Source: CAVZVW01 sp963778845
GTDB lineage: Bacteria > Actinomycetota > Actinomycetes > Actinomycetales > Kineosporiaceae
Length of the DNA: 64,000 bases
NCBI GenBank assembly: GCA_963778845.1
Contig: CAVZVW010000001.1
Location: 806,001 to 870,000 of the forward strand
Direction of reading: 5' to 3'
The notes under the pieces were generated by a model. The model ran no database searches and was not told the DNA's origin. It was given only the letters and a program-made list of their open reading frames with translations. Positions 1 to 8,067 of this stretch are shown here, piece after piece. How positions within the stretch are numbered: position 1 is the stretch's first letter; each line of letters starts with the position of its first letter. A program made the position numbers and the translations under genes.

Positions 1-584
1 CCAACGCCTACGACGAGGCGGTCACGACCCCGTCGGCGCAGTCGGTGCGCCGCGCCCTGGCGATCCAGATGATCATCGACCAGGAGTGGGGGCTGGCCGG
101 GGTGGAGAACCCGCTGCAGGGCTCGTACGTGGTCGAGGAGCTCACCGATCTCGTCGAGGAGGCCGTGCTGGCGGAGTTCGAGCGGATCAGCGAGCGCGGC
201 GGCGTGCTCGGCGCGATGGAGACCGGCTACCAGCGCGGCCGCATCCAGGACGAGTCCATGGTCTACGAGCAGCGCAAGCACGACGCGACGTTGCCGATCA
301 TCGGCGTCAACACCTTCCTCGACCCCGACCCGCACCCCGGTACCCAGTCGCTCGAGCTCGCCCGGGGCACCGAGGACGAGAAGCGCTCGCAGCTGAGGCG
401 GCTGCGGGACTTCCAGGACCGGCACCGCCAGGATGCGCCCGAGGCGTTGGACCGCCTCAAGAAGGCCGCCATGTCTGGCGAGAACGTCTTCGCCGTGCTG
501 ATGGACACGGTGCGGGTCGCGAGCCTCGGCCAGATCACCGAGGCGTTCTTCGAGGCTGGCGGCCAGTACCGTCGCACCGTCTGA
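1..584 (+). CDS. icmF: Fused isobutyryl-CoA mutase, C-terminal part (partial)
   Basis: The reading frame is open from base 3 and ends at the TGA at 582-584, so about 193 C-terminal residues are visible and the rest lies before the window. The sequence contains the B12-mutase segment GGVLGAMETGYQRGRIQDES and ends GGQYRRTV, the tail typical of IcmF, in which the cobalamin domain, the MeaI-like G-protein chaperone and the mutase large subunit are fused. Family role: adenosylcobalamin-dependent interconversion of isobutyryl-CoA and n-butyryl-CoA (some members act on pivalyl- or isovaleryl-CoA) in the cytosol. A plain methylmalonyl-CoA mutase large subunit ends differently, so IcmF is preferred. 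The same-strand MarR gene starts 96 bases downstream and may be linked to it; that link is inference. Confidence 0.88.
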   Translation, partial: NAYDEAVTTPSAQSVRRALAIQMIIDQEWGLAGVENPLQGSYVVEELTDLVEEAVLAEFERISERGGVLGAMETGYQRGRIQDESMVYEQRKHDATLPIIGVNTFLDPDPHPGTQSLELARGTEDEKRSQLRRLRDFQDRHRQDAPEALDRLKKAAMSGENVFAVLMDTVRVASLGQITEAFFEAGGQYRRTV

Positions 585-680
585 CTGCGGTAGCGCCGAG
601 ATCTCGCCCACATCAGATGCGGATCCCGCCCGTCAGTCGCGGCGATCTCGCACACACCAGTCGCGAGAGAGGGGGACCTA

Positions 681-1187
681 ATGGCCAGTCGGCGACGGCT
701 GCCGTTCGACCCCATCGAGCAGGCACGCCTGCAGTGGGTGGAACGCGGTTGGGCGGATGCCTCGGACGGCATGGCGGCCGTCACCTCGATCATGCGGGCC
801 CAGCAGATCGTGCTGGCCCGCGTCGAGGACGTGCTGCGCCCGCTCGGTCTCACCTTCGCCCGCTACGAGCTGCTGATGCTCCTGCTGTTCAGCCGCACCG
901 GCGCCCTGCCCTTGTCCCGCATCGGAGAGCGGCTCCAGGTGCACCCGGCGAGCGTCACGAACGCCGTCGACCGGTGCGAGACCCAGGGTCTGGTACGGCG
1001 CAACCCGCACCCGACCGACCGTCGCGCGACCCTGGCCCAGCTCACCGACGCCGGCCGCGCGCTGGCACTGGAGGCCACGCAGGCCCTGAACACCAAGGTC
1101 TTCGCAGCCGTGGGCCTGTCTGGTCAGTCACAGGTGCAGCTGGTTTCCCTGCTCGCCGAGCTGCGCCGGCACACCGGAGACTTCTGA
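681..1187 (+). CDS. MarR-family transcriptional regulator
   Basis: 168 residues, normal MarR size. The N-terminal dimerisation helix is followed by a winged helix around residues 60-125: a recognition-helix region with HPASVTNAVDRCETQGLVRR and the wing motif PTDRRA. A purine-rich Shine-Dalgarno stretch (gagaggggg) lies just before the ATG. MarR proteins bind DNA as dimers and usually release it when they bind a small phenolic or acyl ligand. The gene follows icmF on the same strand, so acyl-CoA or fatty-acid metabolism is a plausible target, but nothing in the sequence proves this. It converges with the radical SAM gene across a hairpin-rich repeat. Confidence 0.9.
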   Translation: MASRRRLPFDPIEQARLQWVERGWADASDGMAAVTSIMRAQQIVLARVEDVLRPLGLTFARYELLMLLLFSRTGALPLSRIGERLQVHPASVTNAVDRCETQGLVRRNPHPTDRRATLAQLTDAGRALALEATQALNTKVFAAVGLSGQSQVQLVSLLAELRRHTGDF

Positions 1188-1319
1188 GGGCCGGCAACTG
1201 CGGAGGATCGCGCCAACCCCTGGCTGGCGCGACGTGCCGCCGTGCCAGACAGTTTGGCGCTGTGTGCCGCCGCGCCAAAGGGCCGGCGGCCTGCCACCGC
1301 GCCAAAGGGCCGGTGGCTC
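1188..1319. repeat. Dispersed intergenic repeat, copy 1, with terminator-like hairpin
   Basis: About 130 bases between the convergent marR and radical SAM genes, rich in the unit GCCGCCGCGCCAAAGGG. TTTGGCGC at 1253-1260 pairs perfectly with GCGCCAAA at 1272-1279, so it could end transcription from both sides. A second copy lies inverted at 17765-17878. Both share the opening CTGCGGAGGATC, then GCGCCAACC or ACGCCAACC, and the later GCCGCCGCGCCAAAGG. No coding function is seen. Confidence 0.65.
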
Positions 1320-2534
1320 CTAGGCGGGCACGGCGACCGTCGGCTGGTAGGCGCACGCCGGGTCCTCACCCAGGACGTCGCCCGACGACGCGTAGGCCCG
1401 TGCCCGCGACCCGCCGCACAGGTCGGCGAACTCGCAGACCCCGCAGCGCCCACTGAAACGGGCGGCCCGGATGTCGACCAGTGACGGGTGGTCACGGTAG
1501 ATCTCGGTGAGGCTCTGCTCGCGGACGTTGCCGAGCTTCACCGGCAGGAACCCCGCCGGGTACACGTCACCGTCGTGGGCGACGAACACGATCCCCTTGC
1601 CGTCACGGGTCGCGGCGGTGTGAGCGCTCGGCCGCTGCGTGGGCTCGCCGACCAGCGAGCGCAGCCGGGTGGACAGCTGCAGGTAGAGCGGGCTGTCCGG
1701 CCCCGGCGCCCCGGCCCGCCGGGTCGTGACCACCCGGCGGAAGAACGGGGCCTCCACGGTGCGGACGATGAAACCGTAATGGGCCGCGTCGTAGAGCAGG
1801 TGGCAGATGTCCTCGTGCTCGGCCGGGTCGAGAGCACCCGTGGCGACCCCGCGCCCGACATGCACGAGGAAGAAGACCTCCCAGATGTGCACACCGAGGT
1901 CGACCATCAGCTTGGCGATGTCGGCCATCTCCGCCACGTTCGCGCGCATGACGGTCGTGTTGACCTGCACGGTCAGCCCGGCCGCGACGAGGGCCCGGAT
2001 GGCGTCGAGGGTCTTGGGGAAGTGGCCCGCGATCCCGCGCACGCCCTCGTGGGTCCCGGCGGTCGCGCCGTCCAGGCTGATGGAGACCGCGCGCACGCCG
2101 CTGTCGACGATTCGCGCGATCGCGGCAGGGGTCAGCGCGGGGGTCACGGACGGCGACAAGGCGGTGGGGATGCCCAGCTCCGTGGCGCGGGCGACGAGGT
2201 CGAACAGGTCCGGGCGCAGGAGGCAGTCCCCGCCGGTCAGCACGAGGATCGGATGCGGGCGGCCGAAACCGGCGACCTCCTCGAGCAGGGCCATGCCCTC
2301 GTCATGCGAGAGCTCACCGGGCAGGGCCTGCGGGGTGGCGCTGGCTCGGCAGTGCTGGCAGGCCAGCTGACAGGCGCGCGTGGTCTCCCAGAAGACGAGC
2401 ATGGGCCGCAGCGAGTAGTCCACGGGCGGGCGGTTCGCCGGCTTGGCTCCGCTGCCGGGCAGGATCACCTGGTCGTGGTGACGCACCGGGCCGGGAGTCC
2501 CGCCGGGGTGCGTCGCAGGGTCGGGGTGGGTCAC
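1320..2534 (-). CDS. Radical SAM/SPASM protein of the TIGR04053 type
   Basis: The GTG start at 2534 overlaps the hemG stop (GTGA), giving 404 residues. The 4Fe-4S SAM motif is CQLACQHC (CxxxCxxC) near residue 53, followed by LVLTGGDCLLRPD. A SPASM-type cysteine cluster lies at the C-terminus (CGVCEFADLCGGSRARAYA ... GEDPACAYQP). The family is widespread in actinobacteria and archaea next to porphyrin genes and resembles AhbD/NirJ haem-modifying enzymes and peptide-maturation SPASM proteins. The exact substrate is not known. Coupling to hemG suggests a role in haem or porphyrin chemistry. The reading frame extends upstream to 2972 inside hemG, but that extension lacks family similarity. Confidence 0.88.
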   Translation of the reverse strand: MTHPDPATHPGGTPGPVRHHDQVILPGSGAKPANRPPVDYSLRPMLVFWETTRACQLACQHCRASATPQALPGELSHDEGMALLEEVAGFGRPHPILVLTGGDCLLRPDLFDLVARATELGIPTALSPSVTPALTPAAIARIVDSGVRAVSISLDGATAGTHEGVRGIAGHFPKTLDAIRALVAAGLTVQVNTTVMRANVAEMADIAKLMVDLGVHIWEVFFLVHVGRGVATGALDPAEHEDICHLLYDAAHYGFIVRTVEAPFFRRVVTTRRAGAPGPDSPLYLQLSTRLRSLVGEPTQRPSAHTAATRDGKGIVFVAHDGDVYPAGFLPVKLGNVREQSLTEIYRDHPSLVDIRAARFSGRCGVCEFADLCGGSRARAYASSGDVLGEDPACAYQPTVAVPA

Positions 2535-4060
2535 GGCACAGCCGTCCTCTCCTGTGTGTCGGGCATCGCGACGCCCTGGCCCGCCTGCGCCGGCGTGGCC
2601 AGGCGGCGCTGCATCACTGCCGCGGCCGTGGTCTTGGCCTGGGTGATGCACCCGGCGAGACCGACGCCCCGGTAGGCAGCACCGGACAGGTACAGCCCCG
2701 GCACGTGCGCGAGCGCGTCGTCGAGAGCCGCCAGGCGCTGCGCGTGGCCCACCGTGTACTGAGGCATCGCGTCGGGCCAGCGCTGCACGAACGCCTCCGC
2801 TGGCGTGCTCGACAGCCCCACGGCCGCGGCGAGCTCGGCGTGGGCGGCCGCGACCAGGGTGTCGTCGTCCATCTGCGTCCAGGCCTGGTCCCCGGCGCGG
2901 CCGACCATGCACCGGAACAGGGCAACGTCGTCGCTGTCGAGATGTGCCCACTTGGCCGTCAGCCAGCTGCACCCCACCAGCAGCCGGCCGTCGACCGGGG
3001 GCACCAGGAAGCCGGTGCCGTCCAGAGGCCTGCCGACGTCCGCGCGCGGGTAGGCAAGCGTCACGGTGGCGACCCCGACGTACGGGATCTGCCCCAGCAC
3101 CCGCGCGGCGTCCGCGCTGAGGGGGCGCACGAGCCGGGCCGCGGCGAAGGCCGGCGCGGTGACCACGACGTCGTCCACCAGGATCGGGTCGCCGCCCTCG
3201 ACCTCGACGAGGAAACCGCCGACCGGCTCGCCGGCCTCGGTTGCCGGGCGGCGAAGTGCGACAACGGGTGAGCCGGTGCGCAGGTCGACGTCGTCCAGAT
3301 GGCAGCGCAGGACGTCGACCAGGCGGCCGAGCCCTCCGTCGAGGCTCACGAGGGCGGGGCCCTTGGCCCGTCCGCCGGGCCTGGCCCGCTCACGCCGGCG
3401 CATGGCGAGGTACACGCTGCGATGGCGCTCGGCGATCGCGTACACCTCGGGCACGGCGCTGCGGGCGCTGAGCAGGTCGGCGCGCCCGGCGTGGACCCCG
3501 CCGAGCATCGGGTCGACGAGCCGGTCGAACACCTGGGCGCCCAGCCGAGGTCGCAGCATCGCGGCGATCGAGGGGTCGGCGCCGTGCCGCCGGCGCGGCA
3601 GCACCAGGTCGGCGCCTGCCCGCACCATTCCCCAGGGACCGATGAGCCCCCCGCGCAGGAGCGGGAGCAACCGCTCGGGGACGCCGAACAGCGAGGCGGG
3701 CGGTAGGCGGCGAAGGCTTCCCCTCGTCCAGATGAAGGCCCCGTCGACGGCCGGTCCGCGCACGGAGTCGGTGAGGCCGAGCTCGGCCAGCAGCTCGGCG
3801 ACGGCGGGCATGCGGACCAGCAGTGCGTCCGGGCCGGTGTCGACCCCGAAGCCGGCGACGTCGGCTGTCAGCACCTTGCCACCGACGTGGTCGGTGGCCT
3901 CGAGCACGGTGATGGCGGGTGCCGGCTGACCGGACCGCGCCGCCGCGCGGAGCAGATGGTAGGCAGTGGCCAGGCCGCTCACGCCTGCACCGACGACGGC
4001 GACGCGTCGCTGGTCGGGCATGAGGGGGGCCTCCTCGACGGCGGCCGGGTGGGTGGTCAC
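2531..4060 (-). CDS. hemG: Proto-/coproporphyrinogen III oxidase (HemY/HemG type)
   Basis: 509 residues, normal for the oxygen-dependent FAD enzyme. The N-terminal Rossmann motif is VAVVGAGVSGLATAYHLL, then LEATDHVGGKV for FAD binding. The C-terminal FAD segment LYLSGAAYRGVGLAGCI is present. Family role: six-electron oxidation of coproporphyrinogen III (or protoporphyrinogen IX) to the porphyrin; in actinobacteria this is the coproporphyrin-dependent haem route (also called CgoX). The start at 4060 gives a short leader; an internal ATG about 14 codons in (MPDQRRVAVVGAG) is an alternative. It is cotranscribed with the downstream radical SAM gene through a GTGA overlap. Confidence 0.92.
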   Translation of the reverse strand: MTTHPAAVEEAPLMPDQRRVAVVGAGVSGLATAYHLLRAAARSGQPAPAITVLEATDHVGGKVLTADVAGFGVDTGPDALLVRMPAVAELLAELGLTDSVRGPAVDGAFIWTRGSLRRLPPASLFGVPERLLPLLRGGLIGPWGMVRAGADLVLPRRRHGADPSIAAMLRPRLGAQVFDRLVDPMLGGVHAGRADLLSARSAVPEVYAIAERHRSVYLAMRRRERARPGGRAKGPALVSLDGGLGRLVDVLRCHLDDVDLRTGSPVVALRRPATEAGEPVGGFLVEVEGGDPILVDDVVVTAPAFAAARLVRPLSADAARVLGQIPYVGVATVTLAYPRADVGRPLDGTGFLVPPVDGRLLVGCSWLTAKWAHLDSDDVALFRCMVGRAGDQAWTQMDDDTLVAAAHAELAAAVGLSSTPAEAFVQRWPDAMPQYTVGHAQRLAALDDALAHVPGLYLSGAAYRGVGLAGCITQAKTTAAAVMQRRLATPAQAGQGVAMPDTQERTAVP

Positions 4061-4170
4061 CAGGGCGTTGGGTCCACTCTTTCGTGCGCCACGCGGGCCT
4101 CCTCGGGGCCAACGTCCCTGCCTGGCGTGGTCGACGAGGCGCGATCAGGCCCAACGTCCCGCCGCCGACC

Positions 4171-4233
4171 CGTCCTCTGGCGGGTTGCCGTCGCTATTCG
4201 CGGCCCATAGCGACAACAAGGCGCCAGAGGACG
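4171..4233. repeat. Nested inverted repeat between marR and hemG
   Basis: An outer perfect 12-base arm CGTCCTCTGGCG (4171-4182) pairs with CGCCAGAGGACG (4222-4233). Inside it GTCGCTAT (4190-4197) pairs with ATAGCGAC (4207-4214) across a 9-base loop. It could be a terminator for the minus-strand marR gene, a regulatory structure ahead of hemG, or a small palindromic element. Confidence 0.6.
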
Positions 4234-4250
4234 CCGAACGGGCGCTGCGG

Positions 4251-4760
4251 TCAGGCCTGCGCGGCCTCTCGGGACGTCGGCGGGCGCAGCGGGGAGGCTG
4301 CCCCCTCGGGGTCCAGCTCGTCGAGCACGGCTCTGCAGATCGCGCCGAGCTGGCTCACCTGGTCGGCCGTCACGCGGTTGAAGACGTAACGCCGTACAGC
4401 CTCCACGTGCCCGGGCGCCGCGGACTCCAGGGCGGCCAGCCCGGCGTCGGTGAGCACCGCGACGTAGCCTCGGGCGTCCCCCGCCGCCCTCTGCCTGCGC
4501 ACCCAGCCGGCCTCCTCGAGCCGCGTGACGGCGTGCGAGATGCGGCTCTGCGAGCTGTTCGTCGCGTCAGCGAGCTCGGCCATACGCAGGGAGCGGCCCG
4601 GCGACTCCGAGAGCATCGCGAGCACGACGTAGTACGACAGCGGCATCCCCGAGTCCCGCTGCAGCTGGCGGTCCAGGGCCTGGTCGAGCAGTGCCATCGT
4701 TGTGAGGAAGGCACGCCAGGTGCACTGCTCCTCCGCATCCAGCCACCGCGTGCCTGCCAT
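4251..4760 (-). CDS. MarR-family transcriptional regulator
   Basis: 169 residues. The winged helix contains MAELADATNSSQSRISHAV, EEAGWVRRQR and the wing GDARGYVAVLTDAG; the C-terminal helix would form the dimer interface. The gene is divergent from the DoxX gene, the usual arrangement for a MarR repressor that controls itself and its neighbour. Members of this subgroup often respond to oxidants or quinones, but there is no obvious conserved cysteine to support a redox mechanism here. The ATG at 4760 gives a start that fits the family N-terminus. It is separated from hemG by the nested inverted repeat. Confidence 0.88.
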   Translation of the reverse strand: MAGTRWLDAEEQCTWRAFLTTMALLDQALDRQLQRDSGMPLSYYVVLAMLSESPGRSLRMAELADATNSSQSRISHAVTRLEEAGWVRRQRAAGDARGYVAVLTDAGLAALESAAPGHVEAVRRYVFNRVTADQVSQLGAICRAVLDELDPEGAASPLRPPTSREAAQA

Positions 4761-4875
4761 GGGCAGATCCTACCCCAGAATACTTGAGCATTCATACATT
4801 ATTCGCTAGCGTGCAGTCGGCCCGACCCTCTCAGTGCCGCCGCCCGGGTCGGCACGCCCACCTCGGAGGACCTTC
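4761..4875. promoter_or_regulatory. Divergent marR/doxX promoter region with possible operator
   Basis: A 115-base gap between divergent genes with a locally AT-rich stretch, ACTTGAGCATTCATACATTA (4782-4801), which resembles imperfect TTGA/TTCA MarR half-sites. A clear Shine-Dalgarno GGAGGA lies at 4865-4870 ahead of doxX. The operator assignment is inference. Confidence 0.4.
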
Positions 4876-5247
4876 GTGAACGTCGTCGTCTGGATCGTGC
4901 AGATCCTGCTGGCTGTCGCCTTCGGCGCGGCCGCACTCACCAAGCTCACCCAGCCCAAGGAGAAGCTGCGCGCGCGCATGGCCTGGGTCGACGACTACTC
5001 CGAGAACGCGATCAAGACCATCGCCGGCCTCGAGCTCCTCGGCGCGATCGGCCTGGTGCTTCCGGCGGCAACAGGCATCCTGCCCTGGCTCACCCCGCTT
5101 GCGGCGGTCGGGCTGGCACTCGTGATGGTCGGTGCGGCCATCACCCATGCGCGGCGCAAGGAGACGGCCAACATCGCGGTCAACGCGGTGCTGTTCGTCC
5201 TCGCCGTCTTCGTGGCCTGGGCGCGGTTCGGCCCGTACTCGCTGTAG
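4876..5247 (+). CDS. DoxX-family membrane protein
   Basis: 123 residues from the GTG at 4876, chosen because GGAGGA precedes it by five bases; an in-frame GTG at 4834 would add a proline- and arginine-rich leader unlike the family. Four hydrophobic segments are visible (WIVQILLAVAFGAAALTKL; LLGAIGLVLPAATGIL; LTPLAAVGLALVMVGAAI; IAVNAVLFVLAVFVAW), the DoxX topology. Family members are small cytoplasmic-membrane proteins linked to redox or thiol stress, for instance with SodA and SseA in mycobacteria, or to quinone metabolism; the activity is unproven. It is probably controlled by the divergent MarR protein. Confidence 0.82.
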   Translation: MNVVVWIVQILLAVAFGAAALTKLTQPKEKLRARMAWVDDYSENAIKTIAGLELLGAIGLVLPAATGILPWLTPLAAVGLALVMVGAAITHARRKETANIAVNAVLFVLAVFVAWARFGPYSL

Positions 5248-5332
5248 GCGGCGGACGCCCCGCTGCTGGCCGTAGGCGGACGACGCCGCGGCGGCGAGGG
5301 GACGACGCCCCGCGGTGCCGCCGCGCCGCGGC

Positions 5333-5809
5333 TCAGCCGGTGGGCGAGGTCGTCGGGGCTCCCGTCGGACGGAAGCCGCCGGGCGGGCGGGTCGGCAGCG
5401 TCAGCCCGCACGCCTTGAGGGCCTGCTGCGCCTTTGGGTCGTTGAGGAAGTCGCGTCCGAAGCCGCCGCCGAAGCCGCCTGAGGGTCGGGGGCCGCTGAA
5501 CGTCGGCCGACCGGTGAACGTGCCCGTCCGCCCGCCCGGACCGCCGGGGCTGAACGTCGGGACCGGGATGCCGGCCGCTTGCAGGCACTGCCGGATCTTC
5601 TCGAACTCCGCCCCGCGCTGCCCGTCCCCGGGCCCGCCGTCCTGACCGCTCCGACCCCCGCTCGGCTGCACGGTGGCACCGGCGAGGCTCTGGGCGGACG
5701 AGGGCGGGGCCGACCCTCCGCCGCAGGCGGCGAGCCCGACGACCAGCACCGAGGCGCCGCAGGCGGCCCGAAGGCCCTGCCGGGCGCGAGAGGACGACCG
5801 AACGCTCAC
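5333..5809 (-). CDS. Small secreted lipoprotein, glycine/proline rich
   Basis: 158 residues from the GTG at 5809, chosen because AGGAGA precedes it; the longer frame to 5932 lacks a signal. The N-terminus RSSSRARQGLRAACGASV, then LVVGLAACGGGS, is a type II signal peptide with lipobox LAAC. The mature part is low complexity (GGPGGRTGTF, GGFGGGFGRDF) with the pattern EFEKIRQCLQAAGIPVP and QQALKACGL, two cysteines that could form a disulphide. The function is not recognised. It is the last gene of the efflux operon on this strand, 119 bases after the membrane protein, with its own Shine-Dalgarno, which hints at an accessory envelope role. Confidence 0.7.
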   Translation of the reverse strand: MSVRSSSRARQGLRAACGASVLVVGLAACGGGSAPPSSAQSLAGATVQPSGGRSGQDGGPGDGQRGAEFEKIRQCLQAAGIPVPTFSPGGPGGRTGTFTGRPTFSGPRPSGGFGGGFGRDFLNDPKAQQALKACGLTLPTRPPGGFRPTGAPTTSPTG

Positions 5810-5928
5810 TGTGTCTCCTGTGGTGCTTGTCGGCCGTTGGCGGCCTGCTGCGATGCGGGCCGGCGTGCGCCGACCCGCCGACGTGTTCCCAGCCCGACCC
5901 CGACCGGACGGGGTGGGCACCAGGGCGG

Positions 5929-6732
5929 TCATTGCGCGGTCCGCACGGTGATCGACGACGCCGTGACCGTGCCGCCGCTGCCGGCCGTGCCGCTGACGGC
6001 CACGAGGGTGCCCGGAGCCAGGGCACTGAGCGGGACGGCGCTGACGCGGGACACCTGGACGCCGTCAGGCACGGTGACCGTGACCACGGTGCCTCCGAGG
6101 TTGCGGACCGTGACGGTGCTGCCCCTCACGGACACGACCTGGCCGACCACCGCCGGGACGTCCGCGGCCGACCCCTGACCAGCAGCCCCCTGACCAGCAG
6201 AGCCTTGACCAGCGGCACCCGCGCCCGCCGTGCTCTGACCGGCTGAGCCCTGCCCCCGACCCGACTGCCCGGGAGCGCCCCCGCCGAAGCCGGCGCCGGG
6301 CGTGAAGCCGGCGCCGAAGGGCACCGCGCCCAGGCCGGACGGCGAGGCGGCGCTGCCGGCGTCATGGTGCTTCTGCACGAGCGCGCCCCCGAGGAACCCC
6401 GCCGAGGCGACGATGCCGGCGGCGAGGAGAAGCGTGAACCGTCCGAGATGACGGCGCGCCGCCTGCGGCAACAGGTCGGCGTCCACGTCGTCCTCCCCGC
6501 TCAGCCCCTCCGGGTCGGCACCCTCCGGGTCGGCGCCCTCGTGCGCGGGACCGCCCGGCACGCCTGCGGCGTCCCCGTCGGCCGGCGACGCGACGTCATC
6601 GTTACCGTCGGCAGCCCAGTCCCCCAGCAGCAGCGCGGTCCCGTCCGCCTGGCCGGGTGGTTGCGGGGGCGCAGACCCACCCCGCCGCCAGCGCCGGCGC
6701 TCGGGCGCGACGGGCCCGGTGTCGTCGTCCAT
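5929..6732 (-). CDS. Single-pass membrane protein with DUF5666-like C-terminus
   Basis: 267 residues from the ATG at 6732, preceded by TGGAG; a GTG at 6753 overlapping the permease stop as GTGA would add seven residues and is equally possible. The N-terminal 100 residues are acidic and probably cytosolic, then one membrane segment (RFTLLLAAGIVASAGFLGGAL), a linker of AGQGSAGQG-type repeats, and a C-terminal beta domain (VVGQVVSVRGSTVTVRNLGG ... VSVSALAPG-like) resembling the OB-like DUF5666 fold. It is the fourth gene of the MacB-like operon, so it may be an extracytoplasmic accessory of the transporter. The biochemical role is not known. Confidence 0.7.
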   Translation of the reverse strand: MDDDTGPVAPERRRWRRGGSAPPQPPGQADGTALLLGDWAADGNDDVASPADGDAAGVPGGPAHEGADPEGADPEGLSGEDDVDADLLPQAARRHLGRFTLLLAAGIVASAGFLGGALVQKHHDAGSAASPSGLGAVPFGAGFTPGAGFGGGAPGQSGRGQGSAGQSTAGAGAAGQGSAGQGAAGQGSAADVPAVVGQVVSVRGSTVTVRNLGGTVVTVTVPDGVQVSRVSAVPLSALAPGTLVAVSGTAGSGGTVTASSITVRTAQ

Positions 6733-6749
6733 CACGGCTCCATCTGTTG

Positions 6750-8067
6750 TCACTCGTAGCGGAGGGCGTCGATCGGGCGCAGCGACGCCGCGCGGTTGGC
6801 CGGGTAGAGGCCGAAGAACAGCCCGACGGCGACCGCGACGCCGAAGGCGAGCGCGACCGAGTACGGAGCGACCACGGGCTGCACGCCCACGATGGTGAAC
6901 CTGCTGCCGACGAGCCCGGCCGCGACCCCGAGGAGGCCGCCGAACAAGGAGAGCAGCACGGCCTCCATGAGGAACTGGGACACGATGTCGCCCTTGCGCG
7001 CCCCGATGGCCTTGCGGATGCCGATCTCTCGTGTGCGCTCGGTGACGGTCACCAGCATGATGTTCATGACCCCGATGCCGCCCACGAGCAACGAGATGGC
7101 GGCCACGGCGCCGAGCAGCACGGTGAACGTCTGCGTCGTGCTGGTGGCCGCGGTCAGCAGCTGCGAGGCACTGAAGATCGAGTAGTCCGCCGACGCGGTC
7201 GTGACCTTGTGGCGGGCGTTGAGGATCTCCTCGACCTCGGACTGGGCCAGGCTCACCGTGTCCGACGACGTCGCCTGCACCGAGATGCTCCCGAGGTTCC
7301 CGTACCCCGTGAGCGTGTCCTGGACCGCCGTCAACGGGGCCAGGACACGGTCGTCCTGGTCCTGCGGGCCGGTGCTGCCCTTGGTCGTCGAGGATGCCCA
7401 CGACGGTGAACCCGACGCCGTTGAAGTCCACGGTCCTGCCGACGGCGGACAGCCCGTCCCCGCCCACGAGATCGGTCGCGACCGTGATCCCGAGCAGGGC
7501 GACCCGGCGATGGTCGGTGTAGTCGGCGTCGGTGAACGCCGAGCCGGCCTGGATGCCGTCGTTGTTGTTGGACAGGTAGCTCGGCGAGCTGCCCGTGAAC
7601 GTCGCGACGCTGTGCGAGGCCCCGTTGTAGGTCGCGGTCACCGACTGGGCGTTCACCACAGGGGCGACCGACTTGACGTCCGGTGCGAGCGTCGCGTCGG
7701 TGAGGGCGTAGGCGTCGTCCATCGTGAGCACGGCCGACCGGGTGCGCGTGCCGCTGTCGACCGCGGCCTGCCCGCCGGGCACGGCGCCGTCCGGGGGACC
7801 GACGACCACCGCACGACCACCGCCGCCAGCCCCGCCGAAGAACCCGCCGCGCCCACCTGTGCCGCCCTGGGAGGGGCGAACGGTCAGGGTGTTGCTGCCG
7901 AGCTTGCTGATCGACTTCTGGACGGCCACGCTCGAGCCCGTCCCGACCGCGACGAGGATGATCACGGCGGCGACCCCGATGAGGATGCCGAGCGTCGTCA
8001 GCGCCGAGCGCATCTTGTTCGCGGTGACGCCCCGACCGGCGAAGCGCGCGCTCTCCCGCAGGTTCAC
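6750..8067 (-). pseudogene. MacB-type ABC transporter permease, broken by a one-base frameshift
   Basis: The GTG at 8067 overlaps the ATPase stop (GTGA). The N-terminal half shows the first membrane helix (SALTTLGILIGVAAVIILVA) and the periplasmic MacB domain up to FTVVGILDD. The frame then shifts near 7383, and the C-terminal half continues with the FtsX domain (ISLLVGGIGVMNIMLVTVTE, TREIGIRKAIGARKGDI) to LRPIDALRYE. Removing one base from GACGACCAAGGG restores a continuous family-like sequence (DDKGSTGPQDQDDRV). The joined product would be about 438 residues, a normal MacB permease. Whether the extra base is a real mutation or a read error cannot be told here; the intact partner genes favour an error or a very recent mutation. 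Confidence 0.82.

Noticed and set aside
86..1456. 456-residue frame covering icmF and marR
   Set aside because: Runs through two recognisable genes in another frame and is proline/arginine-rich noise.
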